Assembly (NCBI GenBank): GCA_016124385.1
Contig: WGNU01000005.1
Coordinates: forward strand, 124,001-188,000
Reading direction: 5' to 3'
Length of the DNA: 64,000 nucleotides
DNA from: Alphaproteobacteria bacterium
GTDB taxonomy: Bacteria > Pseudomonadota > Alphaproteobacteria > Micropepsales > Micropepsaceae
The notes under the pieces were generated by a model. It saw nothing but the letters and a program-made list of their open reading frames with translations, ran no database searches and was not told the DNA's origin. Within the stretch, counting starts at the first letter, position 1. Each line of letters starts with the position of its first letter. This document shows positions 17,988 to 28,600 of this stretch, piece after piece. Both the position numbers and the translations under genes were made by a program.

Positions 17988-19562
17988 CTAGGGCAGGAGG
18001 CGCTGCAGCGCCTCCAGCGTATCGGCCTCGCGCGCCGGCTTGTCGAAGCGAATGCGGTTGATCCGCGGAAACCGCATCGCGACGCCCGATTTGTGCCGCG
18101 CCGACCGCGCGAGCCCCTCGAACGCGACCTCGAACACGAGGCCCGCGCCGTCCTGATGCGCCACCACGCGCACCGGCCCGAATGTCTCGACCGTGTTGTC
18201 GCGCACGAATTTGTCGATCTGCTTCAGTTCCGCGTCCGTGAAGCCGAAATAGGCCTTGCCGACCGGTACCAACGCCTCGCCCTGCCATACGCCAAACGTG
18301 TAGTCGGAATAGAAGGACGATCGCTTGCCGTGCCCGCGCTGCGCGTACATGAGAACGGCATCGATGAGATGCGGATCGCGCTTCCACTTCCACCAGAGCC
18401 CCGTCACGCGCCCTGGCATGTAGGAACTGTCGCGTCGCTTGAGCATCACGCCCTCGATGGCAGGCGAGGGCGGGCTGGCGCGATGCGCGGCAAGCTCCTG
18501 CCACGTCGCGAACGGCACGAGCGGCGAGAGGTCAAGGCGCGGCGATCCCCTGGCCGCGATCAGGCCTTCGAGCGCGCCGCGCCGCCGCTCGAAAGGATGC
18601 TCGCGCATGTCCTCGCCGTCGCGGAAGAGAAGGTCATAGGCCCGAATGCCCGCGGGCGCGGCCGCGAGCATCTTCGCCGACACGCTCTTGCGGTTGAGGC
18701 GCTGCTGCAGCGCGTTGAAGCTGTCGGCTTCCCCATCCCGCAGGATGAGCAGCTCGCCGTCGATGACGGCATCTTCCGGCAGCGCGGAGAGCACATCGGG
18801 AAAGGCCGCGCCGATGTCCTCGCCCGTGCGGGAATAGAGCCGCTGGGTGCCGCCATCGCTCACCGCCTGCACGCGAATGCCGTCCCACTTCCATTCGGCG
18901 AGATAATCCGTCGGCGGAAATTCGGCGAGGTCCTTCTCCTCCAGCGGATGGGCGAGCATGACAGGCCGGAAGAGCGCGCGGGCGCCTTCCGGGCGCGGCC
19001 CCGTGCCCGCCGCCCAGGCGAAGAGGGTCTCATAGGGCGGCGACAACCCCGGCCAGACTTCCTCGATAGCGTTGACGTCGAGTATGCCGAGCGCGGCGAC
19101 CGCTGTCTTGGCGAGCCGCGCCGAAACGCCGACGCGCATCGCGCCCGTGATGAGTTTGAGGAGCGCGAAACGCTCCGCGGGCTCGAGCGCGTCCAGCATC
19201 CGCTCCAAAGCGGCCGGAAGCCCCGCCTTCCCGGTCTCGCGCAAGACTTCCACCACCTCGCCGAGCGAGAGCGCGGTGTTCGCGCCGTGTTTCTTTGGCC
19301 AGATGAGGGCGACGGTCTCCGCCAGATCGCCGACATAATCGTAGGAGAGATCGAACAGCACCGGGTCGCACCGCTCGGCCACCAATCCGCGAATGAGCGC
19401 GGGCTTCGCGTGCGGGAAATCGAGGTCGCCGGTCAGCGCGGCAAGCGCATAACCGCGATCGGGATCGGGCGCGCACGCCAGATAATCGCTCAGCAGGCGG
19501 AGCTTCAAATTGCGCTGCGGCTGATAAACGAGCGCATCGATGAGCGCGGCGAAGGCCTTCAC
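17988..19562 (-). CDS. ATP-dependent DNA ligase of the ligase-associated repair cluster
   Basis: This 524-residue ligase seals nicks using ATP. The nucleotidyl-transferase motif I is EWKWDGIR with adenylated K225. Motif III-like AYDLLFRDGED, motif IV EGVMLKRRDSSYMPGR and motif V LWWKWKRD follow, as does a C-terminal OB domain. The N-terminal helical domain (1-200) resembles those of archaeal and eukaryotic ligases, a form called cisplatin damage response ligase in bacterial annotation. The start is GTG at 19562, overlapping the exonuclease stop (GTGA). It is distinct from the NAD-dependent replicative LigA and belongs to the four-gene repair cluster. Confidence 0.94.
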   Translation of the reverse strand: MKAFAALIDALVYQPQRNLKLRLLSDYLACAPDPDRGYALAALTGDLDFPHAKPALIRGLVAERCDPVLFDLSYDYVGDLAETVALIWPKKHGANTALSLGEVVEVLRETGKAGLPAALERMLDALEPAERFALLKLITGAMRVGVSARLAKTAVAALGILDVNAIEEVWPGLSPPYETLFAWAAGTGPRPEGARALFRPVMLAHPLEEKDLAEFPPTDYLAEWKWDGIRVQAVSDGGTQRLYSRTGEDIGAAFPDVLSALPEDAVIDGELLILRDGEADSFNALQQRLNRKSVSAKMLAAAPAGIRAYDLLFRDGEDMREHPFERRRGALEGLIAARGSPRLDLSPLVPFATWQELAAHRASPPSPAIEGVMLKRRDSSYMPGRVTGLWWKWKRDPHLIDAVLMYAQRGHGKRSSFYSDYTFGVWQGEALVPVGKAYFGFTDAELKQIDKFVRDNTVETFGPVRVVAHQDGAGLVFEVAFEGLARSARHKSGVAMRFPRINRIRFDKPAREADTLEALQRLLP

Positions 19563-20563
19563 GGCTCGCCCTCATCGCCATAGCCGACAAGGGCAAGCGC
19601 CTTGGCGCGGAAACCGTCTTTGCGCGCCTGATGAACGAGCGCGTCTTCCTGGCCGTGCGTCACCCACACCTCGCCCGCGCCGACATCGCGCAGGGTCCCT
19701 GTCAGTTCGTCCCAATCGGCGTGATCGGACAGGATGAGCGGCAACTCGACGCCGCGCTGGCGCGCGCGGGCGCGCACGCGCATCCACCCGCTGGCAAAGC
19801 ACGCGACGGGATCGGGCAGGCGGCGCGACCAGACATCGCCGAGCGCGGATGGCGGCGCGAGGATGATCTTGCCCGCGAGCTCGCCCTTAGGCGCGCCCAT
19901 AACCGGGCGAAGCGCGCCGAGCGGGACGCCCAGCTTTTCATAGAGCGCGCAGAGCTTCGCCATCGCGCCGTGCAGAAAAATCGGCTCCGCGTAGCCCGCC
20001 TCGCGCAGGAGCGCGATGATGCGCTGCGCCTTCCCCAGCGAATAGGCGACGATGAGATGCGCCCGCTCCGGGAAAAGGCGCACCGAATGGAGCAGCTTGG
20101 CGATCTCGCCGGCGTCCTCCGGATGGCGGAACACGGGCAGCCCAAACGTCGCCTCGGTGATGAAGATGTCGCACGGCACCGGCTCGAACGGGGCGCAAGT
20201 CGGATCGCGCCGGCGTTTGTAGTCGCCCGAGACGACGATCCGCATGCCCTTGTGCTCGACGACCGCCTGCGCGCTGCCGAGCACGTGGCCCGCGGGCGCC
20301 AGCCGCACCGAAACCCCGCCGATCGTGACGCCCTCGCCGTAGGATAGCGCCTGCGTCGTGCCCGCGAACCCCTCGCCATAGCGCTCCGCCATGATCGCCA
20401 GCGTTTCGCGCGTGGCCAGCACCGCGCCGTGCCCCGCCCGCGCGTGATCGCTATGGCCGTGTGTGATCACGGCCCGCGCGACCGCGCGCGTCGGGTCCAC
20501 GTAGAAATCCCCGGCTTCGCAATAGAGCCCGCCGGGCACGGGGCGCAGCAGCAAGGAGTCCAT
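19559..20563 (-). CDS. Ligase-associated DNA exonuclease (metallo-beta-lactamase/beta-CASP)
   Basis: This 334-residue nuclease has the metallo-beta-lactamase motif THGHSDHARAG, further metal residues in APAGHVLGSAQ and VSGDYKRR, and a beta-CASP-like C-terminal part with LSDHADWDEL and VWVTHGQEDA, as in SNM1/Pso2-type exonucleases. In other bacteria the same protein is encoded next to the ATP ligase. It would process DNA ends or crosslinks before ligation. The start ATG at 20563 has an AAGGAG site; the gene is divergent from the helicase across 60 bp. Confidence 0.92.
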   Translation of the reverse strand: MDSLLLRPVPGGLYCEAGDFYVDPTRAVARAVITHGHSDHARAGHGAVLATRETLAIMAERYGEGFAGTTQALSYGEGVTIGGVSVRLAPAGHVLGSAQAVVEHKGMRIVVSGDYKRRRDPTCAPFEPVPCDIFITEATFGLPVFRHPEDAGEIAKLLHSVRLFPERAHLIVAYSLGKAQRIIALLREAGYAEPIFLHGAMAKLCALYEKLGVPLGALRPVMGAPKGELAGKIILAPPSALGDVWSRRLPDPVACFASGWMRVRARARQRGVELPLILSDHADWDELTGTLRDVGAGEVWVTHGQEDALVHQARKDGFRAKALALVGYGDEGEP

Positions 20564-20623
20564 GACCTTGATGTGCGCATGGATCGCCTTGCCCGCAAGA
20601 ACAAAATGAGGACATTGATAGGC

Positions 20624-23167
20624 ATGGAAGCGCGCCTGCCTGCGACCATGCTGCCGCCCGTCTTTGCCCGCTGGTTCGAGAGCCGCGGCTGGCGCCCGCG
20701 CGCGCATCAAATGGCGATGATCGAGGCCGCCGAGCGCGGCGCGAGCGTGCTGCTGACGGCGCCGACCGGCGGCGGCAAGACGCTGGCGGGGTTCCTGCCG
20801 AGCCTCATCGAACTGGCGGCGCGTCCGGCCCTCAAGAAGCGCCCGGCGCCCGCCATCGCGCGGACGGGCGATCGCCTGGAGAGCTGGAAGCCCGCGCCGC
20901 GCCCCGGCTCGCCGCTCCACACGCTCTATATCTCGCCGCTGAAGGCGCTCGCCGTCGATGTCGCGCGCAATCTGGGCGATCCGGTGAAGGAGATGGGCCT
21001 CCCGATCGCGATCGAGACGCGCACGGGCGATACGCCCGTCCATCGCCGCCAGCGCCAGAAGATGGCGCCGCCCGAAATGCTGCTGACGACGCCCGAGCAG
21101 CTCGCGCTCCTTCTCGCCAGCCGCGAGGCGGAGGAGATGTTCTCGGGCCTGAAGACCGTGGTGCTCGACGAACTGCACGCGCTGGTGACGTCGAAGCGCG
21201 GCGATCTGCTCGCGCTCGATCTCGCACGCCTGACCGCGCTCGCGCCGGGTCTGCGCCGCGTCGGCCTCTCGGCGACGGTTGCCGATCCCGACAGCCTTCG
21301 CCGCTATCTGATGCCGCAGACCGCGGGCAAGGAAACGCTCTCGGAGCTCATCGTGGGCGCGAAGGGCGCGGACCCCGCGCTCACGATCCTTGCCTCGCAG
21401 GAACGTGTGCCCTGGGCCGGCCATTCCGCGCGCCACGCCTATGGCGAGATCTACGCGGCGATTGCGCAGGCCAAGACGGCGCTCGTCTTCGTCAACACGC
21501 GCAGCCAGGCCGAGATCATCTTTCGCAGCCTCTGGCATCTGAACGAGCTGAATCTGCCGATCGCCCTCCATCACGGCTCGCTCGATGTCGCCCAGCGCCG
21601 CAAGGTGGAAGCCGCGATGGCGGCGGGCAGGCTCCGCGCGGTCGTCGCCACCTCGACGCTCGATCTCGGGATCGATTGGGGCGATGTCGATCTCGTCATT
21701 CAGGTGGGTGCGCCCAAAGGCTGCTCGCGCCTCCATCAGCGCATCGGCCGCGCGAACCATCGCCTGGACGAGCCCTCGCGCGCGCTCCTCGTACCGGCCA
21801 ACCGCTTCGAGGTGATGGAATGCGTCGCCGCGCGCGACGCGGTCTCAGAGGGCGTGCTTGACGGCGAAACCAACCGCAAGGGCGCGCGCGACGTCCTGGC
21901 GCAGCACGTGCTGGGCGTTGCGAGCGCGGGTCCTTTCCATCCCGATGATCTCTATACGGAGATAAAATCCGCCGCGCCCTATGCGCACTACACGCGCGAG
22001 ACCTTCGACCGCGTCGTCGATTTTGTCGCGACCGGTGGCTATGCGCTGCGCACCTACGAGCGTTTCGCGCGGCTGAGGAAGATGCCGGACGGGCGGCTTC
22101 GTGTCGCCAGCCCCCATGTCGCGCAGCGCTATCGCCTGAACGTCGGGACGATCGTCGAAGCGCCGCTCCTCAAAGTGCGGCTGGTGCGCTCGATGGACAC
22201 GCGGAGAGCCGGCGTCGGCGGGCGCATCCTCGGCCAGATCGAGGAATATTTCATCGAGCAGCTCGCGCCCGGCGACACGTTCCTCTTTTCCGGCAAGACG
22301 CTTCGCTTTGAAGCGATGCAGGAAGCCGAGGTGGTCGTGACGCCCGCGGGCGATGAACCGCCCATGGTACCGAGCTTTCAGGGCGGCAAGTTTCCCTTGT
22401 CCACCTATCTGGCCGATCGCGTGCGCCGCATGGTGGCCGATGAAGGCTCCTGGCGCCGCTTCCCACCCGACGTGGCCGAATGGCTGCGCATCCAGGCCTG
22501 GCGCTCGCGCATTCCCGAGCCCGATCAATTGCTCGTCGAGACATTCCCGCGCGCAAAAAAATCCTACCTCGTCTGCTATCCCTTTGACGGGCGCCTCGCG
22601 CATCAATCCCTCGGCATGCTGGTGACGCGCCGGCTGGAGCGGATGCGCATGCGGCCTTTGGGGTTTGTCGCAAGCGAATATGCGCTCGCGGTCTGGGCGC
22701 TCGGCGATCTTGCGAAAATCGACATGGCGGCCCTGTTCGACGAGGACATGCTGGGCGATGATCTGGATGCGTGGCTCGCCGAATCGAATCTCCTGAAGCG
22801 CACGTTCCGCAATTGCGCAGTGATCGCAGGACTGATCGAGCGGCGCTTTCCGGGCCAGGAGAAATCAGGACGCCAGGTGAATTTTTCCTCCGACCTCATC
22901 TATGACGTGCTGCGCCAGCACGAGCCGAACCACATTCTGCTCGAGGCCGCGAACGAGGACGCTGCGACCGGCCTTCTCGATATCGCGCGCCTGGGCGCAC
23001 TGCTCCGCCGCGTGAAGGGACGCATCGTCACCGTCAATCTGCCGCGCGTCTCGCCTCTCGCCGTGCCCGTGATGCTAGAGATCGGCAAGGAGCCGATCTA
23101 CGGCGAAGCGAACGAGGAAATCCTTGCCGAGGCGGCCGATGGCCTGATCTCGGAGGCAATGGCGTGA
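20624..23167 (+). CDS. Ligase-associated DEXH-box helicase (Lhr-Core)
   Basis: This superfamily 2 DNA helicase of about 847 residues carries Walker A APTGGGKT (46-53), DELH near residue 181, GLSATV, and ATSTLDLGIDWGDVD followed by the QRIGRANH motif VI. A winged helix and the Lhr-specific C-terminal module follow. Length fits the Lhr-Core form that lacks the long C-terminal extension of full Lhr. It is a 3'-5' single-strand DNA translocase in relatives. Start uncertain: ATG at 20624 is used, but an in-frame ATG at 20606 is possible. The stop overlaps the PdeM GTG. Confidence 0.93.
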   Translation: MEARLPATMLPPVFARWFESRGWRPRAHQMAMIEAAERGASVLLTAPTGGGKTLAGFLPSLIELAARPALKKRPAPAIARTGDRLESWKPAPRPGSPLHTLYISPLKALAVDVARNLGDPVKEMGLPIAIETRTGDTPVHRRQRQKMAPPEMLLTTPEQLALLLASREAEEMFSGLKTVVLDELHALVTSKRGDLLALDLARLTALAPGLRRVGLSATVADPDSLRRYLMPQTAGKETLSELIVGAKGADPALTILASQERVPWAGHSARHAYGEIYAAIAQAKTALVFVNTRSQAEIIFRSLWHLNELNLPIALHHGSLDVAQRRKVEAAMAAGRLRAVVATSTLDLGIDWGDVDLVIQVGAPKGCSRLHQRIGRANHRLDEPSRALLVPANRFEVMECVAARDAVSEGVLDGETNRKGARDVLAQHVLGVASAGPFHPDDLYTEIKSAAPYAHYTRETFDRVVDFVATGGYALRTYERFARLRKMPDGRLRVASPHVAQRYRLNVGTIVEAPLLKVRLVRSMDTRRAGVGGRILGQIEEYFIEQLAPGDTFLFSGKTLRFEAMQEAEVVVTPAGDEPPMVPSFQGGKFPLSTYLADRVRRMVADEGSWRRFPPDVAEWLRIQAWRSRIPEPDQLLVETFPRAKKSYLVCYPFDGRLAHQSLGMLVTRRLERMRMRPLGFVASEYALAVWALGDLAKIDMAALFDEDMLGDDLDAWLAESNLLKRTFRNCAVIAGLIERRFPGQEKSGRQVNFSSDLIYDVLRQHEPNHILLEAANEDAATGLLDIARLGALLRRVKGRIVTVNLPRVSPLAVPVMLEIGKEPIYGEANEEILAEAADGLISEAMA

Positions 23168-23847
23168 GCGCGGCGATCGACTTGGCCGGCGAAGCGCTTG
23201 TCGCGGATCACTCGGGCGCGCTCTTCTGGCCGCAACTCGAAACGCTCATCGTCGCCGATCTTCATCTGGAGAAGGGCTCGGCCTTCGCGGCGCGCGGTCA
23301 GTTCCTGCCGCCCTACGACACGAGCGCGACGCTTGAGCGCCTCGACGAGGCGATCGCGCGGCTGCGGCCCGCCCGCGTCATCGCGCTCGGCGACAGCTTC
23401 CACGACCGCGCGGCGGCCGAGCGCCTGGCGCTCGAGACGATCGAGACGATCCGCCGCCTCACCTCCGCGCACGAGTGGATCTGGATCTGCGGCAACCACG
23501 ACCCCGAACCGCCTTCCGATCTGGGCGGGCGGATCGCCGAGACGCTGGCGCTGGGCGCCGTCGTCTTTCGTCATGAGCCGACCGCGGGCCGCGCGGCCGG
23601 CGAGATCGCGGGACATCTTCACCCGTGCGCCAGCGTGCGGCGGCGCGGCCGGTCGGTGCGCCGGCGCTGCTTCATCGCCGATGGCGCGCGCGCGATCCTG
23701 CCGGCGTTCGGCGCCTATGCCGGCGGCCTCGACGTGCGCGATGCGGCCTTCGCGCCCTATTTTCGCGGCTCGGTGACGGTCTGGATGCTGGGCCGCGAGC
23801 GTGTCTACCGGATCGCAAGATCCCGCCTCGCCGAAGCGGCGGAATAG
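23164..23847 (+). CDS. pdeM: Ligase-associated metallophosphoesterase endonuclease PdeM
   Basis: This 227-residue calcineurin-like phosphoesterase shows the metal-binding motifs in order: ADLHLEKG (DxH), ALGDSFHDR (GD), CGNHDP (GNHD) and GHLHP. Relatives encoded beside the ATP ligase and Lhr-Core are manganese-dependent single-strand DNA endonucleases. The GTG start at 23164 overlaps the helicase TGA, which strongly suggests co-translation. The gene completes the four-part repair cluster and is convergent with the TIGR02186 gene 3 bp away. Confidence 0.93.
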   Translation: MSAAIDLAGEALVADHSGALFWPQLETLIVADLHLEKGSAFAARGQFLPPYDTSATLERLDEAIARLRPARVIALGDSFHDRAAAERLALETIETIRRLTSAHEWIWICGNHDPEPPSDLGGRIAETLALGAVVFRHEPTAGRAAGEIAGHLHPCASVRRRGRSVRRRCFIADGARAILPAFGAYAGGLDVRDAAFAPYFRGSVTVWMLGRERVYRIARSRLAEAAE

Positions 23848-23850
23848 GGC

Positions 23851-24618
23851 CTACGCGCGCTGGAAGATCACGGTCGCGAGCCACCCCGCGCCGATCGACA
23901 GGAGCACGCAGGTAAGGCCATAGAAAAACGGCTCGTCATGCGCCTTCTCGAAGAGCCAGCGCTCAAGACCTGATTTGTCGATGAAGAAGGGCGCCGTATA
24001 GCCCGACATCACATTCCCGTCGCGGAAGAGGAACGCCTCGGCCTCGTAGGAGCCGACCGGCACCTCTGCTGGCAATGGGATCTTCACCTGGAAGAGCGTG
24101 TTGCCGATGATTTCGATCGCACTTTCCCCGCTCAGTTCGCGGTAGAGCCCTTGGGCTGCACGCGCCTCGACGGCGGCGGCACGATACTCGGGAACATCAC
24201 CGCTGCTAAGCGAGGTCTCGGCGGCCGAGTGCAAACCCGCAAGACCCAGCTGATAGCGCTCGAGCGTTTCCTGCGTCGTGATCTGATCGAGCGGCCGCGT
24301 GCTCGCGACGAAATAATAGGCGGGAAGGCCGCTGAACGTCGCCTGCGACCCGTTCACCCATATTCCCGCCATTTGCTCCTTGCGGCGCACGGTGAGGTTT
24401 GCTTCGGGCCCCCGCACGACGACGACGAGATCGCGCCCCTCGCGCGACGCGAACGTGTCCTCTGCGCTGATCGCGCCGAAGAAGACGATTTCCGCGCCCG
24501 TGAAATTGGAGGTGATGCGGATCAAAGGCTCTGTCAGCCCGGCGTGGATTTCTTCCGCGCGTCCCGGCCAGACGGCGCAGAAGAGGACGGCGATAGCGAG
24601 GATGAGGCGGGGTTGCAT
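23851..24618 (-). CDS. TIGR02186-family periplasmic/membrane protein, TauE partner
   Basis: This 255-residue protein has a cleavable-looking signal (LILAIAVLFCAVWPGRA), a beta-rich periplasmic region starting with LTEPLIRITSNFTGAEIVFFGA, and one C-terminal membrane helix (FYGLTCVLLSIGAGWLATVI). This layout matches TIGR02186, a family of unknown function almost always next to a TauE/SafE permease. It starts 3 bp after the permease stop and is surely co-transcribed. It may be a periplasmic accessory of the exporter. No catalytic motif is visible. Confidence 0.85.
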   Translation of the reverse strand: MQPRLILAIAVLFCAVWPGRAEEIHAGLTEPLIRITSNFTGAEIVFFGAISAEDTFASREGRDLVVVVRGPEANLTVRRKEQMAGIWVNGSQATFSGLPAYYFVASTRPLDQITTQETLERYQLGLAGLHSAAETSLSSGDVPEYRAAAVEARAAQGLYRELSGESAIEIIGNTLFQVKIPLPAEVPVGSYEAEAFLFRDGNVMSGYTAPFFIDKSGLERWLFEKAHDEPFFYGLTCVLLSIGAGWLATVIFQRA

Positions 24619-24621
24619 GGC

Positions 24622-25548
24622 CTACGTCCCCATTTTGACTTCGACGCTGAAGGGTTCCCCGGGCGGGATCACGAGATCGAGCGCGAGACGCACTGCAACG
24701 CCGAGCACGAGGAGCGCGAGCAACGCGCGCAACTGCTCGCCGCGCAGCCGCCCGCCCACTTGCACGCCGAACTGAACGCCGATCACCCCGCCCAGGATGA
24801 GGAGCAGCGCCAGCATCGCATCGACGGTCTGCGTGTTGATCGCGTGCAGCATCGTCGTGAACGAGGTCGTGAAGAGGATCTGGAAGAGCGAGGTGCCGAC
24901 CACGACGCTCGTCGGCATCCGCAGGATGTAGATCATGGCCGGCACCATGATGAACCCGCCGCCGATGCCCATGATTGCCGCCAGCACGCCCACGACGAAG
25001 CCGATCGTGAGCGGCGGGATCACGCTCATATAGAGCTTCGACTGGCGGAACCGCATTTTGAACGGCAGCCCATGCAGCCAGAGATGCTGCGCGCGCCCGC
25101 GTTCGAGCGAAAGCGGGGCGCCGCGCGCCTGGGCGCGCAAGACGCTCACCGATTCCCACAGCATCAACCCCCCGACCGTGCCGAGCATGATGACGTAGGT
25201 GAGCGAGACGAGCAGATCGATCTGCCCGGCCTCCCGCAGGAGCGAGAAGATCACGACGCCCGTACCCGAGCCGACGATGCCGCCCGTGATGAGGACGGCG
25301 CCCATCTTGAAATCGACGGTTCGTCGGCGCCAATGCGCGATGCTGCCCGAGACCGAGGAGGCGATGATGTGCGTCAGCTCCGTCGCGACCGCGACATCGG
25401 CCGGGATGCCCGCGAAGATCAAGAACGGCGTCATCAGGAAGCCACCGCCGACCCCGAACATGCCCGACAGGAAACCGACCGCCGCGCCCATCGCAAGGAT
25501 GAGGAGTGCGTTGACCGGCATTTCGGCGATCGGGAGATAGATCTGCAT
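24622..25548 (-). CDS. TauE/SafE-family sulfite/anion exporter
   Basis: This membrane protein of about 308 residues has eight or so helices and two copies of the TauE/SafE motif (GFLSGMFGVGGGFLMTP and GVLAAIMGIGGGFIMVP), each with the glycine-rich GxGGG loop. Family members export sulfite, sulfoacetate or related organosulfur anions. It lies upstream of its TIGR02186 partner. The start ATG at 25548 (MQIYLPIAEM) is preferred because the 19 residues upstream are not membrane-like. The substrate is an inference from the family. Confidence 0.9.
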   Translation of the reverse strand: MQIYLPIAEMPVNALLILAMGAAVGFLSGMFGVGGGFLMTPFLIFAGIPADVAVATELTHIIASSVSGSIAHWRRRTVDFKMGAVLITGGIVGSGTGVVIFSLLREAGQIDLLVSLTYVIMLGTVGGLMLWESVSVLRAQARGAPLSLERGRAQHLWLHGLPFKMRFRQSKLYMSVIPPLTIGFVVGVLAAIMGIGGGFIMVPAMIYILRMPTSVVVGTSLFQILFTTSFTTMLHAINTQTVDAMLALLLILGGVIGVQFGVQVGGRLRGEQLRALLALLVLGVAVRLALDLVIPPGEPFSVEVKMGT

Positions 25549-25651
25549 TGGCGAGTTTCGGCGGCGGGCGAAGGCATCGAGGGGAGAAGAGGCAAGCACC
25601 GCCACCCGGTTATACGCGAAGCGCGCGCCGGGTCGAGGGGCAGGACGCCGC

Positions 25652-28600
25652 TTAGGGCGCGAACGTCTCCGGCACTTCGTTCGCGGCCGTCACGAACGGC
25701 TTCGCCTCGAACGCTCGGGCGGCCCGCTCGGCCTCGCTCCGTGCCCCGGCGTCGAGTCGGCCATAGATCTCATCGCGCCGGCGCTTGGCATCAGCATCGT
25801 TCTGCGCGGCCGCGGCGGCGAACCATTTATAGGCTTCCGCCAGGTTGAGCTCGACGCCAAGCCCGCGTTCGCAGAGCAGGGCAAGATTGTACTGCGAATC
25901 CTTGTTGCCCAGCTCGGCCGCCGTCTTGAACCACCGCGCGGCGAGGGCGTAGTCCTTCGCGCCGGCCGTCCCTTCGGCATAGAGAACGGCGAGGTTGTGC
26001 ATCGCCTTGCGGTTGCCGGCCTGGGCCGAGCGCTCATACCAGTTCCGCGCCTCGGTCAGATTGCGGTCGACGCCGCGTCCCTGCTCCAGCAGGAGGCCGT
26101 AGAGGAACTGCGCGACCGGCTGGCCTTGCAGGGCCGCCTTCTCCAGCCACTCGGCGGCCTTCGTCTCGCTTTTGGCGACCCCTTGGCCGTCCGCGTAGCG
26201 CGCGCCGAGCATGAGCTGCGCCTTGGCGTTGCCGGCTTCCGCTGCCGTGATGATGTCTTCGATTGTCGCCGCATTCGCCCGCGGTGCGGGTGTTGGGACG
26301 GGCGCGCTCTCACTCTCGGCCTCGCTTTCGGCGGGCGATGCTTCCGGTTCCACGCTCTCGGCGGCGTTGGGCGCTGCTTCGACGGCCGGCTCCTCGGTCG
26401 CAGCCGCCGGAGGCGGCGGCACACGCAATGTCTCGCCGCTGCCGATGAAATCCTTGAGGCTAAGGCCCGGCATCGGCCGCCCGAGCGGCGCTTCGCCGCC
26501 GCGGAACGGCATATAGAGGCCGAGCACCACGGCCGCGATGACGATAAAGGCGATGACGAGCAGCCATAGAAGACGTGTGACGAACCTGGAGAGCGACGAT
26601 TCGCGGCTGGCCGGTGCCGCGCCCACGATCGCGTCCTCGTCCTCGATGACAAGCGCTTGGGCCGCTTCGCGTGCGGCCCGCGCGACGTCTTGCGGATCGA
26701 GAACGCCTGGCGGCGGCAATGCACCGTCGGGCGCTTTGGCGGTGGGGCCGGGCGGGGGCGGCGGCTCGGCGTCGCGCTCCGGCAGGCCGAACCGAGCCCG
26801 CACCTCGGTTGCAAAATCGTTGGGGCTAAAATCGCCTGGTTGCGGCGGCTTGCGCTCGGCGGCGGCAACGGTTGCCCGCGCGGCCTGAGCGATCGGCGGC
26901 GGCGGGGGAAGCGCGAAGCCTGCGGCACGCTGTTGCTCCAGCTCCCCGCGCAACAGCGTGATGTCCTCGCGCAGGATCTCCAGCGTCGTCGCGAGCGCAT
27001 CGCCCGAGGCTTCGCTGAGCGACAGCCGCCCCGCCATGTCCTCGACCTTTGCTTCCAGGGCGGCTGAAGCGGCGTGCTGCTCGCGGGCGCTGTGTTCCCC
27101 GCGCGCGATCCGGTCCGTGAGCCCCGCGATCGCTTTGGAGAGTGAACTCGTATTGAGCGAGTCCTGCTCGTGCAGCGCCTTCAATTGCTCGGCAAGTTCG
27201 TTCTGCGCGCGCGTCAGCCGCTCGATGGCCGCGTTTTGGCGCGCGTCGATGCCCTTGATCTGCTTGATGAGCTCGCCGCGCCCGCTCTCAAGTGTCGCCA
27301 GCGCCTCGGCCTGATGCGCGAGCTCGGGTCGGCTCGATTCGAGCAGCCGCCGGAGCTCGTGATCGCTCGTCTTCAGACGGTCGCCTAACTGGCGCTGGCC
27401 GGCATCGAGGGCCGCGAGGGCGGCGCGCAATTCCGTTCCGTCAGACTGCAGACGATCCTCGAACCGCTTCTGGGCGGCTTCCAGCGCGGCAAGCGCGGCG
27501 CGCAGCTCGCTCCCTTCGCCGTGTTGGCGCTCGCCCACCCGCTTCTGCGCGGCCTCGATTGCATTCAGCGCAGAGCGCCATTCGCTCTCGTGCGCCTGGA
27601 ACCGCTCGGCGAGGCGTTCCTGCGCGGCTTCAAGATTGGCGAGGGCGGCGGCCGATTGTGCGCTTCCGCGCGGCGCTTCAACGCGCGCCTCGATCTGGGC
27701 GAGGCGCTCGCGCAGCTTGCGGTTCTCGGCGAGCGCGGATTGCTCGCCCGCTTCGACTTCGCGCGCGAGTGCGTCGAGACGCGCGGCGACCGCGACGAGG
27801 GCGTCCGCATCGGGCGCCGAAGATTTTGCGCGCGCGGCCGTGCGCTCCACATGCTCGACGCGCTGGGCAAGGCTCGACAGGCTCGACTGCAATTCGTTGA
27901 CGGTGTCGCCCTGACCCTTCTGGATCGAGTCGACGGCCGAGGTGAGATTGTGAACTGACGCCGCGAGAGCACCGATCGCGCGATTGGTCTGCTTCTCGGC
28001 GGCATCGACCTGATCGGTCACGCGCGAGAGGGAATCGCGCAACTCCTCGGGAACCTTGGCGTTGATCCCCTGTCGCTCGATGCGCTCGATGCGCTTGGCG
28101 AGCATCGAGAGTGAACCCTCGAGGGCTTCGAACGCTTGCGACTGCTCGCGCGTCGAGCGCGACAGCGCATCGGCGGCCGCGTTGATCGCGTTGTCGGAGA
28201 CGGATTTGATCCGCTCGGCGGAATCGAGCCGCGCGGAGATCGCCGAGACCGCGCGATCGATCGAGGTCATGACCGCCGCGGTGCGTGTCTCGGCGGAATC
28301 GAGACGCCGCGACAATTGCCCGATCGAATGGATCAGTGAATGGGCGGTCGGCGGCAGGTCTTCGAGGGGCGGCCCCATGGAGGGCAGCGGCGCTTGCGGA
28401 CGGCTATCGTAGCCCCAACCGGATTCGACACGGCGGTCGGCGTCCTGAAGCGCGGAAATGATCGAGCCAGCCGCGGCGGAGGGATCGCCTTGTGCGTTGG
28501 CTTCGCGCATCACGGCATGGACGACATCGGGCTGCGCGCGAATGGCCCGCTCCAGCCACTCGTTGACCGAGAGACCGGCTCGCCGGGCGGCGGCTTCTGC

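Noticed and set aside
20564-20623. Possible LexA (SOS) box between exonuclease and helicase
   Set aside because: Only a single GAAC is present; no GTTC-N7-GTTC or its complement.
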